NCBI GenBank assembly: GCA_016706685.1
Contig: JADJJE010000003.1
Span: 186,001-250,000, forward strand
Reading direction: 5' to 3'
Source: Sandaracinaceae bacterium
Lineage (GTDB): Bacteria > Myxococcota_A > Polyangia > Polyangiales > Houyiibacteriaceae
DNA: 64,000 nucleotides
A program made the position numbers and the translations under genes. Position 1 is the stretch's first letter; each line of letters starts with the position of its first letter. Of this stretch, positions 34,749 to 43,873 are shown piece by piece. Below the pieces are notes generated by a model, which ran no database searches, had not been told where the DNA came from, and saw nothing but the letters and a program-made list of their open reading frames with translations.

Positions 34749-37463
34749 ATGTTTTCGCCCCGCTCCTCCTCCGCCCGGCCCCTCGGTTGGGCCGCTTGGT
34801 CTCTCTTCGTCGCGCTGCTGGCTTCGGGCTGCGGCAGCGACGGGAACAACACCGACGCCGGCCCGCTCGATGAAGGGGTCACGGAAGACATGGGCGGCCC
34901 CGTGGAGGTGCCCGCAGGCCCCTGGTTCGACGAGGGGGACGATGGCGTAGCCGACCCGCTCGGCGCCACGGCCACCCAAGCGCTCGCCGGACGGGCCGCG
35001 GCCGGAATGCTGCCGCCGTTCCACTCGGGGCTGCAGGCGTGGGAGACGGGTGACTTCATCCTGGCCAACGACAAGGTGGCCATCGTGATCGAAGACGTGG
35101 GCCCCTCCGACAACTACGACCCCTGGGGTGGCCGCCCAGTCGGCATCGCGCGGGTGGAGAACGGCGCGCTGCACGAGCCCGGCAACTTCGGCGAGTTCTT
35201 CATCTTCATGGGCCGCATGAGCGTGGTCACGCAGTTCGTCGGGGTGGTCAACGACGGAACGGACGGTGAGCCCGCCGTGATCCGAGCCCAGGGCCGCCCG
35301 GCCGGCACGCCGTTCCTCGAGAACCTGCTCGGGCAGGCCTTGAGCCGCGACTTCAGCCGCATCCCGACGGCCATCGACTACGAGCTGGCGCCCGGCGCGG
35401 AGCACGTGGACGTGTACCTGACGCACACCAACTACAACGACTACGACTCGAGCGGCGGCACGCTGCACGGCTTCATGTACGGGCCGCGCATGCCGGTGTT
35501 CACGGTGGGCCACGGCTTCAACGCCGAGGAGGCCACCTCCATGCTGGCCTTCGACGACGACATCGCCACGAGCTGGGCCTATCGCATCCCCGACCAGAAC
35601 ATGCGCTTCCTGATCGCGCCGTCGGGCTTCACGGGCATGTCGGCGGCGGGCTACTCCATCGCCGCGGGAACCGAGACGCGCCGCCACTACACGCGCATCT
35701 ACATCGGTGGCCGCGGCATCGACGGTGTGCTCGCCGCGGCCGCGCGGACCGAAGGGGTGAGCCAGCGAGCCATCACGGGCACCGTCTACGAGGCCGACGG
35801 GACGACCCCCGCAGCGGGCGTGCGGGTGCACGTGGAGCAGGTCCCCGCCACGGGTGCCCCCGTGTTCCTGACCCGGGCCCTGAGCGCGGCCGATGGCACC
35901 TACAGCGTGCACGTCCCGACCGACGCCAACGTGCGCCTGCGCACCTTCCGCCGCGGCAACGTGGTGGTGGGCCCCGTGACGGTGAACGCCCCTGCCACCG
36001 CGCAGGACTTCACGCTGGCCGCCACGGGCAGCATCCACGTGGTGGCCACCGACCCCACGCTCATGGCGCCGAACGACCGCATCCCGGTGCGCGTCCAGGT
36101 GCTCCCCGCCGGGGCCAGCAGCGTGCCCAGCGTGCCCAGCAGCTTCGGTGAGCCGTCCATCGTGAGCGGGCGTCTGCACGTGGAGTACGCCACCGGCCAT
36201 GGCGCGAGCAACGCGCTCGGCGAGGTCACGTTCCGCGCGCCCCCCGGCGACTGGGAGGTCGTCGTCTCGCGCGGCACCGAGTACGAGCTCTTCCGCCAGA
36301 CCGTGACCGTGGTAGCGGGCGCGACCAACGACGTCACCGCAGCCATCTCGCGGGTGATCGACACCACTGGCGTGATGTGCGCCGACTACCACGTGCACAC
36401 GAACCGCAGCAACGACGCGGACGACGACGCCTATGTGAAGCTGCGCTCGGCGCTGTCGGATGGCCTCGAGATCCCCGCCCGCTCGGAGCACGAGTACGCC
36501 GTGCTGACCGACCCGCTGATCGTGGAGATGGGGCTCGGCGCGTGGGGCTACGGCCTCAGCTCGTTGGAGCTCACCAGCTTCGAGCTCTACGGGCACTTCG
36601 GCGTCATCCCGCTCACCCCGAGCGCCGGCGTGAACGGGGGCACGGAGCAGTGGCAGACTTATCCCTCCGCCACCAACCCCACCGCGCCCATCGAGTTCCT
36701 GACGCCGCCCGAGCTGTTCGACAACGCGCGCGCGCGCCCCGAGGCGCCAGCCGTGATCATCAACCACCCGCGCGGCGGCACCAACTACTTCGACTACGTG
36801 GGGCTCGACAACGTGACGGGGCAGGTGGAGGACCTGGCCGCATGGGACACGGAGTTCCGCATGATCGAGGTGTTCAACGCCAGCAGCTGGAAGGCCGACC
36901 GCAACGGCACCGTGCGCGACTGGTTCGCGCTGCTCAACACGGGCCGCCCCATGTTCGCCGTGGGCAGCAGCGACTCCCACGGCATCGCGGGCTCGCCCGT
37001 GGGCTACCCGCGCACCTGCCTCACGCTGGGCACGGACGACCCACGCATGCTCGACGACGACATGATCCGTGATGCGTCCAACGACGGCCACAGCTTCATC
37101 TCGGGCGGCGTCTACCTGGACGCGCGCATCGGCAGCGCCAGCCACGGCGACACCGCCACCGGTGTTGGAGCAACCGCGAGCGCGGACGTGCGCGTTCAGA
37201 TCGTGGACTGGATCCAGGGCGACTTCGTGATGGACGTGGTCGTCGACGGGACGGTGGTGAACACCATCGACCTCGACGACCTCCCGGCCGACGACATGAA
37301 CTTCAGCGTGGTGCGCTACAACGATTCCGTGAGCGTGCCGGTGGCCGCCGCGGGCAGCTGGGTGGTCTTTGCGGTCTACAGCAACACCACCACCACGCTG
37401 GCGCCTGTGCACCCCTCGCGCGAGGCGTTCGCCGTCACGAACCCGATCTTCCTCGAGCGCTGA
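34749..37463 (+). CDS. PHP-domain (CehA/McbA-type) lipoprotein with CarboxypepD-like insert
   Basis: 904 residues. Signal peptide with lipobox ASGC. The first 340 residues are beta-rich with no known family. At about 340-420 a carboxypeptidase-regulatory-like fold is visible (ITGTVYEADGTTPAAGVRV). From about residue 545 a PHP metallohydrolase domain begins with ADYHVHTNRSNDA, and has SEHEY, INHPRGG and SSDSHGIAG, the metal-ligand motifs of the family, as in CehA-type carbaryl/phosphoester hydrolases. It is probably a surface metallohydrolase with unknown substrate. Confidence 0.85.
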   Translation: MFSPRSSSARPLGWAAWSLFVALLASGCGSDGNNTDAGPLDEGVTEDMGGPVEVPAGPWFDEGDDGVADPLGATATQALAGRAAAGMLPPFHSGLQAWETGDFILANDKVAIVIEDVGPSDNYDPWGGRPVGIARVENGALHEPGNFGEFFIFMGRMSVVTQFVGVVNDGTDGEPAVIRAQGRPAGTPFLENLLGQALSRDFSRIPTAIDYELAPGAEHVDVYLTHTNYNDYDSSGGTLHGFMYGPRMPVFTVGHGFNAEEATSMLAFDDDIATSWAYRIPDQNMRFLIAPSGFTGMSAAGYSIAAGTETRRHYTRIYIGGRGIDGVLAAAARTEGVSQRAITGTVYEADGTTPAAGVRVHVEQVPATGAPVFLTRALSAADGTYSVHVPTDANVRLRTFRRGNVVVGPVTVNAPATAQDFTLAATGSIHVVATDPTLMAPNDRIPVRVQVLPAGASSVPSVPSSFGEPSIVSGRLHVEYATGHGASNALGEVTFRAPPGDWEVVVSRGTEYELFRQTVTVVAGATNDVTAAISRVIDTTGVMCADYHVHTNRSNDADDDAYVKLRSALSDGLEIPARSEHEYAVLTDPLIVEMGLGAWGYGLSSLELTSFELYGHFGVIPLTPSAGVNGGTEQWQTYPSATNPTAPIEFLTPPELFDNARARPEAPAVIINHPRGGTNYFDYVGLDNVTGQVEDLAAWDTEFRMIEVFNASSWKADRNGTVRDWFALLNTGRPMFAVGSSDSHGIAGSPVGYPRTCLTLGTDDPRMLDDDMIRDASNDGHSFISGGVYLDARIGSASHGDTATGVGATASADVRVQIVDWIQGDFVMDVVVDGTVVNTIDLDDLPADDMNFSVVRYNDSVSVPVAAAGSWVVFAVYSNTTTTLAPVHPSREAFAVTNPIFLER

Positions 37464-37513
37464 GGTCCTTGCCCATGGGCAGTGCTATCCTCGGAACTTC
37501 CAGAGGACATCAT

Positions 37514-38665
37514 ATGCGTATACAACTTGGGTGGGTCAGCTTGGTTGGCATCGGGATCGTCGGAGCGGGCTGCGGCACGAGCACCGTGCCCCTCGATACG
37601 GTGGGAGACGAGTTCGTGCAGTCGGTCTGCGAGCAGATCCGGCGCTGTCCGGATCAGTGGCGCGACGAGTTCGCCATCATCAACGTGTTCGAACTCCAGG
37701 GCAGCGACATCTCGTGCGAGGACGTGCTGTCCGACTTTCCCGACGTGTCCCGTGCGCCGAGCGAGAGTGAAGGTGTGGAGGGCGGGACCATCGACTACGA
37801 CGGCGCGCAGGCGCGTCGCTGTGTGCGCGCCCTGGCCCAGAGCTGCGTCCCCTTCCAGCTGAGCGGCGCCGTTCCCGAGTGCCAAGGCGTGTTCACGGGC
37901 CAGGTGGACGTGGGCGACCCGTGCGTGGCCACCAGCGAGTGCGAGCCCTCGGCCTACTGCGACCTCACCGACGACTGTGAGGGGACGTGCGTGGCGCGGG
38001 CGACGGTGGGTCAACCCTGCGACAGTGACGAAGGCTGCCGCGGGGCGGAAGGCACCGTCGCGGGCTGCGAAGACGTGGACGGGAGCAACGTCTGCGTGGA
38101 GTACACCATCACCACGGACGCCGAGGTCGGCGAAACCTGCGGGCCGATCGACAACGAGGGCTCGGCGCGCACCGTGGCCTTGTGCGGAACGGGGCTGTAC
38201 TGCCGCTACGTGGCCGACGCAGGGTCTTGTGCGCTGCCCATCCCGGCGGGCCAGCCCTGCTCGGACGACGAGGTCTGCGAGCGCGGGTACTTCTGCAACG
38301 CGGGCAACTGTCGCACGGCCACATTCGTGGGCACGGTGGGTGACGCCTGCGACGAAGAGTCGTTCATCGTGTGCGACCCTTCGCTGGGCCTCGCTTGCGA
38401 CGAAGACACGGACCGCTGCGTGCTAGTCGGCGACGGCAGCGAGGGCTCGCCCTGCAGCGCCAACGGGAATGAATTCCTGTCCGTCTTCATGTGCGATGAC
38501 GGCCTGTTCTGCGACCTCGACGCCGAGGTGCCTACCTGCAAGACGCCCTTCGCCAACGGCATCTCGTGTGAGAGCGACTCCCAGTGCGAGAGCGGCTACT
38601 GCATCAACGACCGATGCAGCGCTCCCGTGCTCTGCGAGGAAGGCCCCGTCCTCCTCCCGGTCTGA
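37514..38665 (+). CDS. Cys-rich lipoprotein
   Basis: 383 residues from ATG 37514, preceded by AGAGGAC. Lipobox GAGC. After a small N-terminal helical region with several Cys (VCEQIRRCPDQW) the body carries repeated CxxDxxCxxGxxC units (for example SDEGCRGAEG and CDDGLFCDLD), about six blocks of disulphide-rich type, resembling the Dickkopf-like Cys repeats common in myxobacterial lipoproteins. No enzymatic motif is present. It follows the PHP lipoprotein by 50 bp on the same strand and may share its promoter. Confidence 0.82.
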   Translation: MRIQLGWVSLVGIGIVGAGCGTSTVPLDTVGDEFVQSVCEQIRRCPDQWRDEFAIINVFELQGSDISCEDVLSDFPDVSRAPSESEGVEGGTIDYDGAQARRCVRALAQSCVPFQLSGAVPECQGVFTGQVDVGDPCVATSECEPSAYCDLTDDCEGTCVARATVGQPCDSDEGCRGAEGTVAGCEDVDGSNVCVEYTITTDAEVGETCGPIDNEGSARTVALCGTGLYCRYVADAGSCALPIPAGQPCSDDEVCERGYFCNAGNCRTATFVGTVGDACDEESFIVCDPSLGLACDEDTDRCVLVGDGSEGSPCSANGNEFLSVFMCDDGLFCDLDAEVPTCKTPFANGISCESDSQCESGYCINDRCSAPVLCEEGPVLLPV

Positions 38666-38667
38666 GA

Positions 38668-39576
38668 CTAGCGTGCGGGCCGCGCGCGCTCCGTCATCAA
38701 CCGCTGCGGTGCCACGTAGCGGTCGTGGGCGGAGAGCGCGGCCAGCAGCAGCAGCACGGCCAGGATGCCACCCAGCCCGAAGAAGGGCCGGTAGAGCGAA
38801 GGCGCGCCGCCCGCGAGGTCGAGCGCGGTGCGGGTGAGCGTGATCAGCATCGACCAGAACAGCGCCACCGCCATGACCGAGCCGGCGCGCACGCGCAGGT
38901 AGACGAGCGAGGGGGAGAGCACCACGCAGAACGCGAACAGCACGGCGGCGCCCAGCACCGGTGTATCGGCGAAGTGGAAGATGGCCGCTGGCGCCATGTA
39001 GAGCCCCGACAGCGCACCGATGCGCAGCGAGCGCGCCCAGAAGCCGCCGGGCATCTCGCGGAACAGGAAGCCCCGAAAGCCCGCCTCGAGCGCCAGCGCG
39101 GGCAGCAGGTTGATGGTGACCGACGCGGGCAGACCACGGACGATGAGCCAGAGCGGGTGCCCCGGCGGATGCTCGCGCAGGTTGGTCTCGAAGAGCTCGA
39201 GCTGATCGGGAGGCACCCCGGCCCGCTTGAACGCGATGTACTGCTCGACGGTGTGGATGGGCTCGACCCCGCTCAGCAGCCAGCAGAACCCGAGCCCCAC
39301 CAGCAAGAGCAGCGCCGGAGTGAGCCACGCCAAACCCCAGAAGCGGTTGAACCCAAAGGTGATGCCCAGGGCCTCGCGCACGGGCACCTTCAGCACGGGC
39401 CCCGTGAGCAAGAGCGCGGCCAGGAGCGGCGGGAACATGTGCCAGTAGTAGGCGCTCGCGGAGAAGCCACGGTGCTCCGTCAGGCCGTTCGCCACCAACA
39501 GCACGAGCGGCGTCCACCCGCCCAACACCGCGAGCAGGAAGAACGCGGCGACCAGTCGCGGCTGAGTCAGCTTCAC
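38668..39576 (-). CDS. CPBP-type intramembrane protease-like protein
   Basis: 302 residues with about eight hydrophobic helices. The CPBP (Abi/CAAX) motif 1 is normally EExxxR; here it reads LEAGFRGFLF, so one glutamate is Leu while the second Glu and the Arg remain. A later FHFAD supplies a His. CPBP proteins are glutamyl intramembrane peptidases or related self-immunity factors. With the altered first Glu, activity is uncertain. Its stop is two bases from the convergent Cys-rich lipoprotein gene. Confidence 0.7.
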   Translation of the reverse strand: MKLTQPRLVAAFFLLAVLGGWTPLVLLVANGLTEHRGFSASAYYWHMFPPLLAALLLTGPVLKVPVREALGITFGFNRFWGLAWLTPALLLLVGLGFCWLLSGVEPIHTVEQYIAFKRAGVPPDQLELFETNLREHPPGHPLWLIVRGLPASVTINLLPALALEAGFRGFLFREMPGGFWARSLRIGALSGLYMAPAAIFHFADTPVLGAAVLFAFCVVLSPSLVYLRVRAGSVMAVALFWSMLITLTRTALDLAGGAPSLYRPFFGLGGILAVLLLLAALSAHDRYVAPQRLMTERARPAR

Positions 39577-39583
39577 GCGCCGA

Positions 39584-40921
39584 CTATTCGGTGGCTGCGT
39601 CGTCGTCGCCCGGGTTGGCGAGCTTGCGCGTCCACAGGATGGCGTCCTGGCGCGTGTCGCCCACCAGCACGCCCTGCGCCAGCAGGCCCGTCTTGCGGAA
39701 GCCGCACGCCAGGTAGACCGACGCCATCTCGACGTCTTCGCTGGGGGTGAAGGCGAAGCCCGCCACGATGCCGCGGTCCTTCAAGACCTCGCACATCTCC
39801 ATGAGCGCCCAGGACACGGCCAGCAGGCCGTCGTGGTCGTCGGGGCGGCGCAGGACCTCCACCAGCGAGTGACCGAAGCAGTCTTCGTACTCGGCCGAGA
39901 TGTAGTTCACGGGCGCCTTCTTGTAGCTGCACGAGTAGTACATGCGGGCGGCGTCGCGGCCGAAGGCGTCGAAGGCACCGAAGCCCGTGGAGACCTTCCA
40001 CAGCTTGTCGCGCTCCTTGAGGGCCTCCTCTTCCTCGACCTCTTGCACCATGGCGCTCTTGGGCTTGGGGTCCAGCGTGTCCAGCATCTTCTTGGCCGAC
40101 GCGATGGTGCGATCCGCCACACGCATGTCGCGCTCGCTGACCTCGACCGAGGCCACACGCTCACCGATGACGCAGCCGCAGAGGTGACCGTCGCTGCGCT
40201 TGTAGAAGCCCGGGATGGTGCCCTCGCGCACGAAGCCGACGCGCGTCCAGCTGGACACTTCGTCCTTCTCCACGAGCGTGATGACCTTCTGGATGCCCTC
40301 CTGCTTGGCCACCGACTGGATGTAGAGGCGCTTGGCAGGGAGCGCGCCCGCGCGGAAGTCCACCACACGGATGAAGCGCGTGCGGCGGTTCAGGATGACG
40401 CACAGGTAGGCGCTGTCGCTGCGGAAGTAGAGCTCTTCGACCGCAGGCTTGCTGGGGTCACGCTGCGGCAGCGTGGCGTTGCCGCGCGGGGCGTTCTTGG
40501 CGGCGGGCTTGCCCTTGCCGGCCTTGCCGGTGCTCTCCACCTCGACGGGCGGCGGGGCCTCGGAGGCCCGCTGTGCAGCGCGCTTGGCCTCGGCCTTGGT
40601 CTCGGCCTTCTGGGCCTCGGGCTTGGCCGCGGGCTTGGTGAGCGGCTTCTTGGCGGGCGCCTTGCTGGGCTTGGCCTCCACCGCCTTGGTCTTGGCCGGT
40701 GCCTTCACGGGAGAGGGCTTGGTGGGCGACTTCTTGGCCGGCTTGGCAGCAGCCTTGGGGCTCGCCTTGGGGGCCTTCTTGGCCGCAGCGGCCTTCGCCG
40801 GAGCCGCGCTCTTCCCCTTCGCAGGCTTGGTCTTACTGGCCGCGGCGGCCTTGGCAGGACGGGGCTTCGGAGCAGGCGCGACGGCGGGCTTCTTCTTGCT
40901 GGACGCTTTTTTGGTGGCCAT
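39584..40921 (-). CDS. Histone H1-like tail fused to GNAT/AblB-like acetyltransferase domain
   Basis: 445 residues. The first about 150 residues are almost all Lys, Ala and Pro with AKPAKKSPTKPSPVKAPAK-type repeats, like histone H1 tails and bacterial AlgP/HctB-like proteins. From about residue 160 a folded part follows, with SWTRVGFVREGTIPGFYK, which I find similar to AblB-type beta-lysine acetyltransferases, and a C-terminal GNAT-like end MASVYLACGFRKTG. The acetyl-CoA pyrophosphate-loop motif is not clear. No signal peptide; likely cytoplasmic and DNA-binding through the basic tail. A good sigma-70 promoter lies upstream. Confidence 0.72.
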   Translation of the reverse strand: MATKKASSKKKPAVAPAPKPRPAKAAAASKTKPAKGKSAAPAKAAAAKKAPKASPKAAAKPAKKSPTKPSPVKAPAKTKAVEAKPSKAPAKKPLTKPAAKPEAQKAETKAEAKRAAQRASEAPPPVEVESTGKAGKGKPAAKNAPRGNATLPQRDPSKPAVEELYFRSDSAYLCVILNRRTRFIRVVDFRAGALPAKRLYIQSVAKQEGIQKVITLVEKDEVSSWTRVGFVREGTIPGFYKRSDGHLCGCVIGERVASVEVSERDMRVADRTIASAKKMLDTLDPKPKSAMVQEVEEEEALKERDKLWKVSTGFGAFDAFGRDAARMYYSCSYKKAPVNYISAEYEDCFGHSLVEVLRRPDDHDGLLAVSWALMEMCEVLKDRGIVAGFAFTPSEDVEMASVYLACGFRKTGLLAQGVLVGDTRQDAILWTRKLANPGDDDAATE

Positions 40922-40972
40922 CTACCTACGAACCTCTCAAGATTGCGGAATTCCTCGCACTTCGGGTCGCGG

Positions 40973-41001
40973 AATGTAGGCTCATTGCTCACCCATGTCA
41001 A
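40973..41001 (-). promoter_or_regulatory. Sigma-70-type promoter of the H1-like/GNAT gene
   Basis: On the minus strand TTGACA (40996-41001) is separated by 17 bp from TACATT (40973-40978), about 52 bp upstream of ATG 40921. The -35 is perfect and the -10 matches 4 of 6, a strong fit for a GC-rich genome. The rest of the 297-bp region to 41219 shows no other clear element. Confidence 0.6.
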
Positions 41002-41218
41002 TTGACGTGGTCGCTGGCAGGTCTCGGGCGTGGCTGTGCGCTGAGCGCATGGGGCTAGCCGGGTCGGGAGCCAACTCTCGAGGTGGACCGTCGTCGGGCG
41101 GCAAACGCAAGTAGGCCGTGGGCCACCGGGGGTTAGGCCATGCCGGAACGCGAGTAGTCGGGACCCTGCCGAGCGGGCACGCTTTGGTCTGCTTCCCCCG
41201 TCCCAGGAGTCCGCCGCC

Positions 41219-42097
41219 ATGAAGTTCAGCATCTCCATCGCCATGAGCGAGGCCAACCACTACGTCCCCCTCGCGCAGGCCGCCGAGCGCATCGGCTACC
41301 ACGCCATCGTGCTGCCGGACTCCATCTTCTTCTCGGAGGAGGTGTCGGCGCCCTACCCCTACACCACGGACGGCAAGCGCATGTGGGGGGCCGAGACCCC
41401 GTGGATCGACCCCTTCGTGGGGACCGCGGCCATGGCCGGCGCCACCGAGAGCATCTTCTTCTACACGAGCGTGGTGAAGCTGGCGGTGCGCAACCCCGTG
41501 CTGGTGGCCAAGCAGGTGGGCTCGCTGGCAGCCATCAGCAACAACCGCTTCGGCTTCGGCGCGGGCCTCGGCTGGCTGCCCGAGGAGTTCAAGTGGTGCG
41601 GCGAGAACTTCGAGACGCGCGGCCCGCGCATGGACGAGGACATCCAGATCCTGCAGCGGCTCCTCGGCGGCGGCATGGTGGAGTTTCACGGCGAGCACTA
41701 CGACTTCGGCAAGATCCAGATGAGCCCCGCGCCCACGAAGCCGGTGCCCCTCTACCTGGGCGGTCACACCCTGCCGGGGCTGCGCCGCGCTGCGAAGTAC
41801 GGGGACGGCTGGTCGTCGGCCATGCTGCCCAGCAAGAAGATCCTCGAGACCGTCGCCAAGCTGAACGAGCTGCGCAAGGAGTACGGCACGGACCAGAAGC
41901 CGTTCGAGATTCAGGCCGTGGTCACGGATGCCTTCACGCCCGACGCGTACAAGCGTCTCGAGGACGCCGGCGTGACGGACATCATCGGCGTGCCCTGGCT
42001 GTTCTATGGCGTGCCGATGGCGGGCGGCGACCTCGGCAAGAAGATCGAGGGGCTCGAGCGCTACTACGAGAAGGTCGTCATCCCGACCAACGCGTGA
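41219..42097 (+). CDS. LLM class (luciferase-like) flavin/F420-dependent oxidoreductase
   Basis: 292 residues. The TIM-barrel luciferase-like family is recognised by LAQAAERIGYHAIVLPDS, NNRFGFGAGLGWLPEEF, and PVPLYLGGHTLPGLRRAAKYGDGW. Members use F420 or FMN to oxidise or monooxygenate small molecules; the sequence does not tell which. AGGAG is 10 bp upstream of ATG 41219. It is first in a same-strand series with an APH-fold protein, a TetR, a HAD and a VOC protein, with gaps of 47 bp or fewer. Confidence 0.9.
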   Translation: MKFSISIAMSEANHYVPLAQAAERIGYHAIVLPDSIFFSEEVSAPYPYTTDGKRMWGAETPWIDPFVGTAAMAGATESIFFYTSVVKLAVRNPVLVAKQVGSLAAISNNRFGFGAGLGWLPEEFKWCGENFETRGPRMDEDIQILQRLLGGGMVEFHGEHYDFGKIQMSPAPTKPVPLYLGGHTLPGLRRAAKYGDGWSSAMLPSKKILETVAKLNELRKEYGTDQKPFEIQAVVTDAFTPDAYKRLEDAGVTDIIGVPWLFYGVPMAGGDLGKKIEGLERYYEKVVIPTNA

Positions 42098-42144
42098 GCC
42101 GTCGCGTCCCTCCAATCGGGGTTGGGCTGGTGTATGGTTCACGG

Positions 42145-43218
42145 GTGACCGACACCCCCACGTCGACCGAGCCGATCCCCCCCCTGCTCGCGGCCGCCTG
42201 GCACGCGTATGGCGACGAGCGTCCCATCGTGCGCGCCGAGAACATCAGCGCCACCGTGTCCACCAACACGGTCTACAGGGTCACGCTATCGGACAAGAAG
42301 CAGATCATCGCCAAGACCTCGAGCTACGGCTCCTACGTGCACTTCCGCCAGGACCACGACCGCATCCACGACTGGACGCGGCTGCTGTCGGGCTCGCGCT
42401 TCGGCAACTTCCTGGCCCCGGTGCTCACGCTGGACGGCAAGGCCTTCACCTTCCGCGACGAGACCGGCTGGGTGGCGTTCTACGGCAAGACCGAGTTCTA
42501 CGACTTCCTGCCCAAGGTGCTGACCGAGGGACAGATCGACTCCTTCGGCGCCGAGCTCGCCAGCTTCCACCTGCAGTGCCAGAAGATCTGCCACCGCCTG
42601 CCACCCACGTGGAAGAGCATGGGCTCGGACATCGCGCAGCTCTTCGACAGCCTGAGCGACCCTCGCTACTGCGCCGAGCGCCACCTGCGCAGCGAAGACG
42701 CCAGCATGTTGAAGGCGCACTGCGACCGCTTCCTGCACAACGCCGAGGACCTCGGCTACCACGGCTTCGAGAAGCTGCCGGTGCTGGTGGACTGGAACAC
42801 GGGCAACTTCAGCGTGGGGCTCGACGGAGACGGCTTCAAGCTCTTCACGCGCTGGGACTACGACTGGTTCCGCATCGAGCCGCGCACGCTCGACTTCTAC
42901 TTCGCGAGCCGGGTGGTGCGCTCCGAGGGCGACCAGACCATCTTCAGCTACCTGGTGGACCCGCTGCTGGAGCCGCGCTTCATTCGCTTCATGCGGGCGT
43001 ACGACGCCATCAACCCGCTCGCCGATGAAGAGATCCTCTTCCTGAAAGAGGTCTACCGCTTCTTCATCCTGAACTACGTCATCCGCGAGGGAGAGCACTT
43101 CTTTCAGGGGCCCATCTGCCAGCGCCTGCAGCGCGAGGCCGTGGAGGTCTACCTGCCCACGCTGGACGCCGTGCGCTTCGAGAAGGTGATCGACGCACTC
43201 GGGCACGGCGGCGCGTGA
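42145..43218 (+). CDS. Aminoglycoside-phosphotransferase-fold protein
   Basis: 357 residues from GTG 42145 (other in-frame GTGs exist upstream). The kinase-like fold of the APH/choline kinase superfamily is recognised by a late VDWNTGNF, at the place of the catalytic HGDxxxxN but with HG replaced by LV (Asp and Asn kept), and RWDYDWFRIEPRTLDFYF for the metal-binding Asp block. The loss of the usual His may change catalysis. The family phosphorylates small hydroxylated molecules. The stop overlaps the TetR start by one base. Confidence 0.75.
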   Translation: MTDTPTSTEPIPPLLAAAWHAYGDERPIVRAENISATVSTNTVYRVTLSDKKQIIAKTSSYGSYVHFRQDHDRIHDWTRLLSGSRFGNFLAPVLTLDGKAFTFRDETGWVAFYGKTEFYDFLPKVLTEGQIDSFGAELASFHLQCQKICHRLPPTWKSMGSDIAQLFDSLSDPRYCAERHLRSEDASMLKAHCDRFLHNAEDLGYHGFEKLPVLVDWNTGNFSVGLDGDGFKLFTRWDYDWFRIEPRTLDFYFASRVVRSEGDQTIFSYLVDPLLEPRFIRFMRAYDAINPLADEEILFLKEVYRFFILNYVIREGEHFFQGPICQRLQREAVEVYLPTLDAVRFEKVIDALGHGGA

Positions 43219-43871
43219 TGGCCAGTCGAGAACCGCTGTCGCCGCGGCGCAGGCCACAGCAGGCGCGCTCCCGTGAGCTGGTGCGCGCCATCGCCATCGC
43301 GTGCGAGCGCATCCTCGCCGAGGAGGGCGCGGCGGCGCTGAACACCAACCGCATCGCCGAGGTGGCCGGGGTGAACATCGGCTCGCTGTACCGCTACTTC
43401 CCCAACAAGGAAGCCATCATCGCCGAGGTGTACGAGCTGCAGCTGCAGGACCTCGCGGCGCAATACGAAGACGCGTGGGAGGCCGCGCAGGATGGCCCCG
43501 GCCCGCGAACGCTGCGGGACGCGGTGCGCGCACACATCGCCGGGAACGCCGCCATGCACCAGCGCCTGCTGCGCATCGACGAGACGTTCTACCGCGCCTA
43601 TCAGCGCGAGCTGGACCTGGGGGAGCGCCACAGTGAGCGCTTCGACCGCACGTTCCTCGAGCAGGCCGAGCGCTGGCTGCGCGACCAGCTCGAAGTGCAC
43701 CGCAGCAAGCTGGTGGTGGCCGACCTCGACATGGCGGCGTTCATCGTGGCGCGCTCGGTGGCGGGTGCGCTGCGCAGCGCGGCGCGCGACCAACCCGGAC
43801 GCCTGGCGGATGCAGCGTTCACGGATGCCCTCGAGCGCATGACGCTCTTGTACTTGGAAGGAAGCGCGTGA
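43218..43871 (+). CDS. TetR family transcriptional regulator
   Basis: 217 residues from ATG 43218, which overlaps the preceding stop. The helix-turn-helix has ILAEEGAAALNTNRIAEVAG then NIGSLYRYFPNKEAIIAEVY, a full TetR signature. The C-terminal ligand domain is of unknown specificity. Being inside the operon rather than divergent, it may regulate its own cluster. No clear palindrome was found in the upstream region of the first gene. Confidence 0.9.
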   Translation: MASREPLSPRRRPQQARSRELVRAIAIACERILAEEGAAALNTNRIAEVAGVNIGSLYRYFPNKEAIIAEVYELQLQDLAAQYEDAWEAAQDGPGPRTLRDAVRAHIAGNAAMHQRLLRIDETFYRAYQRELDLGERHSERFDRTFLEQAERWLRDQLEVHRSKLVVADLDMAAFIVARSVAGALRSAARDQPGRLADAAFTDALERMTLLYLEGSA

Positions 43872-43873
43872 CG

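Noticed and set aside
34686..37412. 908-codon open frame on the minus strand opposite the PHP lipoprotein gene
   Set aside because: Antisense of a clear gene with conserved motifs; the long length is caused by the very high GC content, which makes stops rare.
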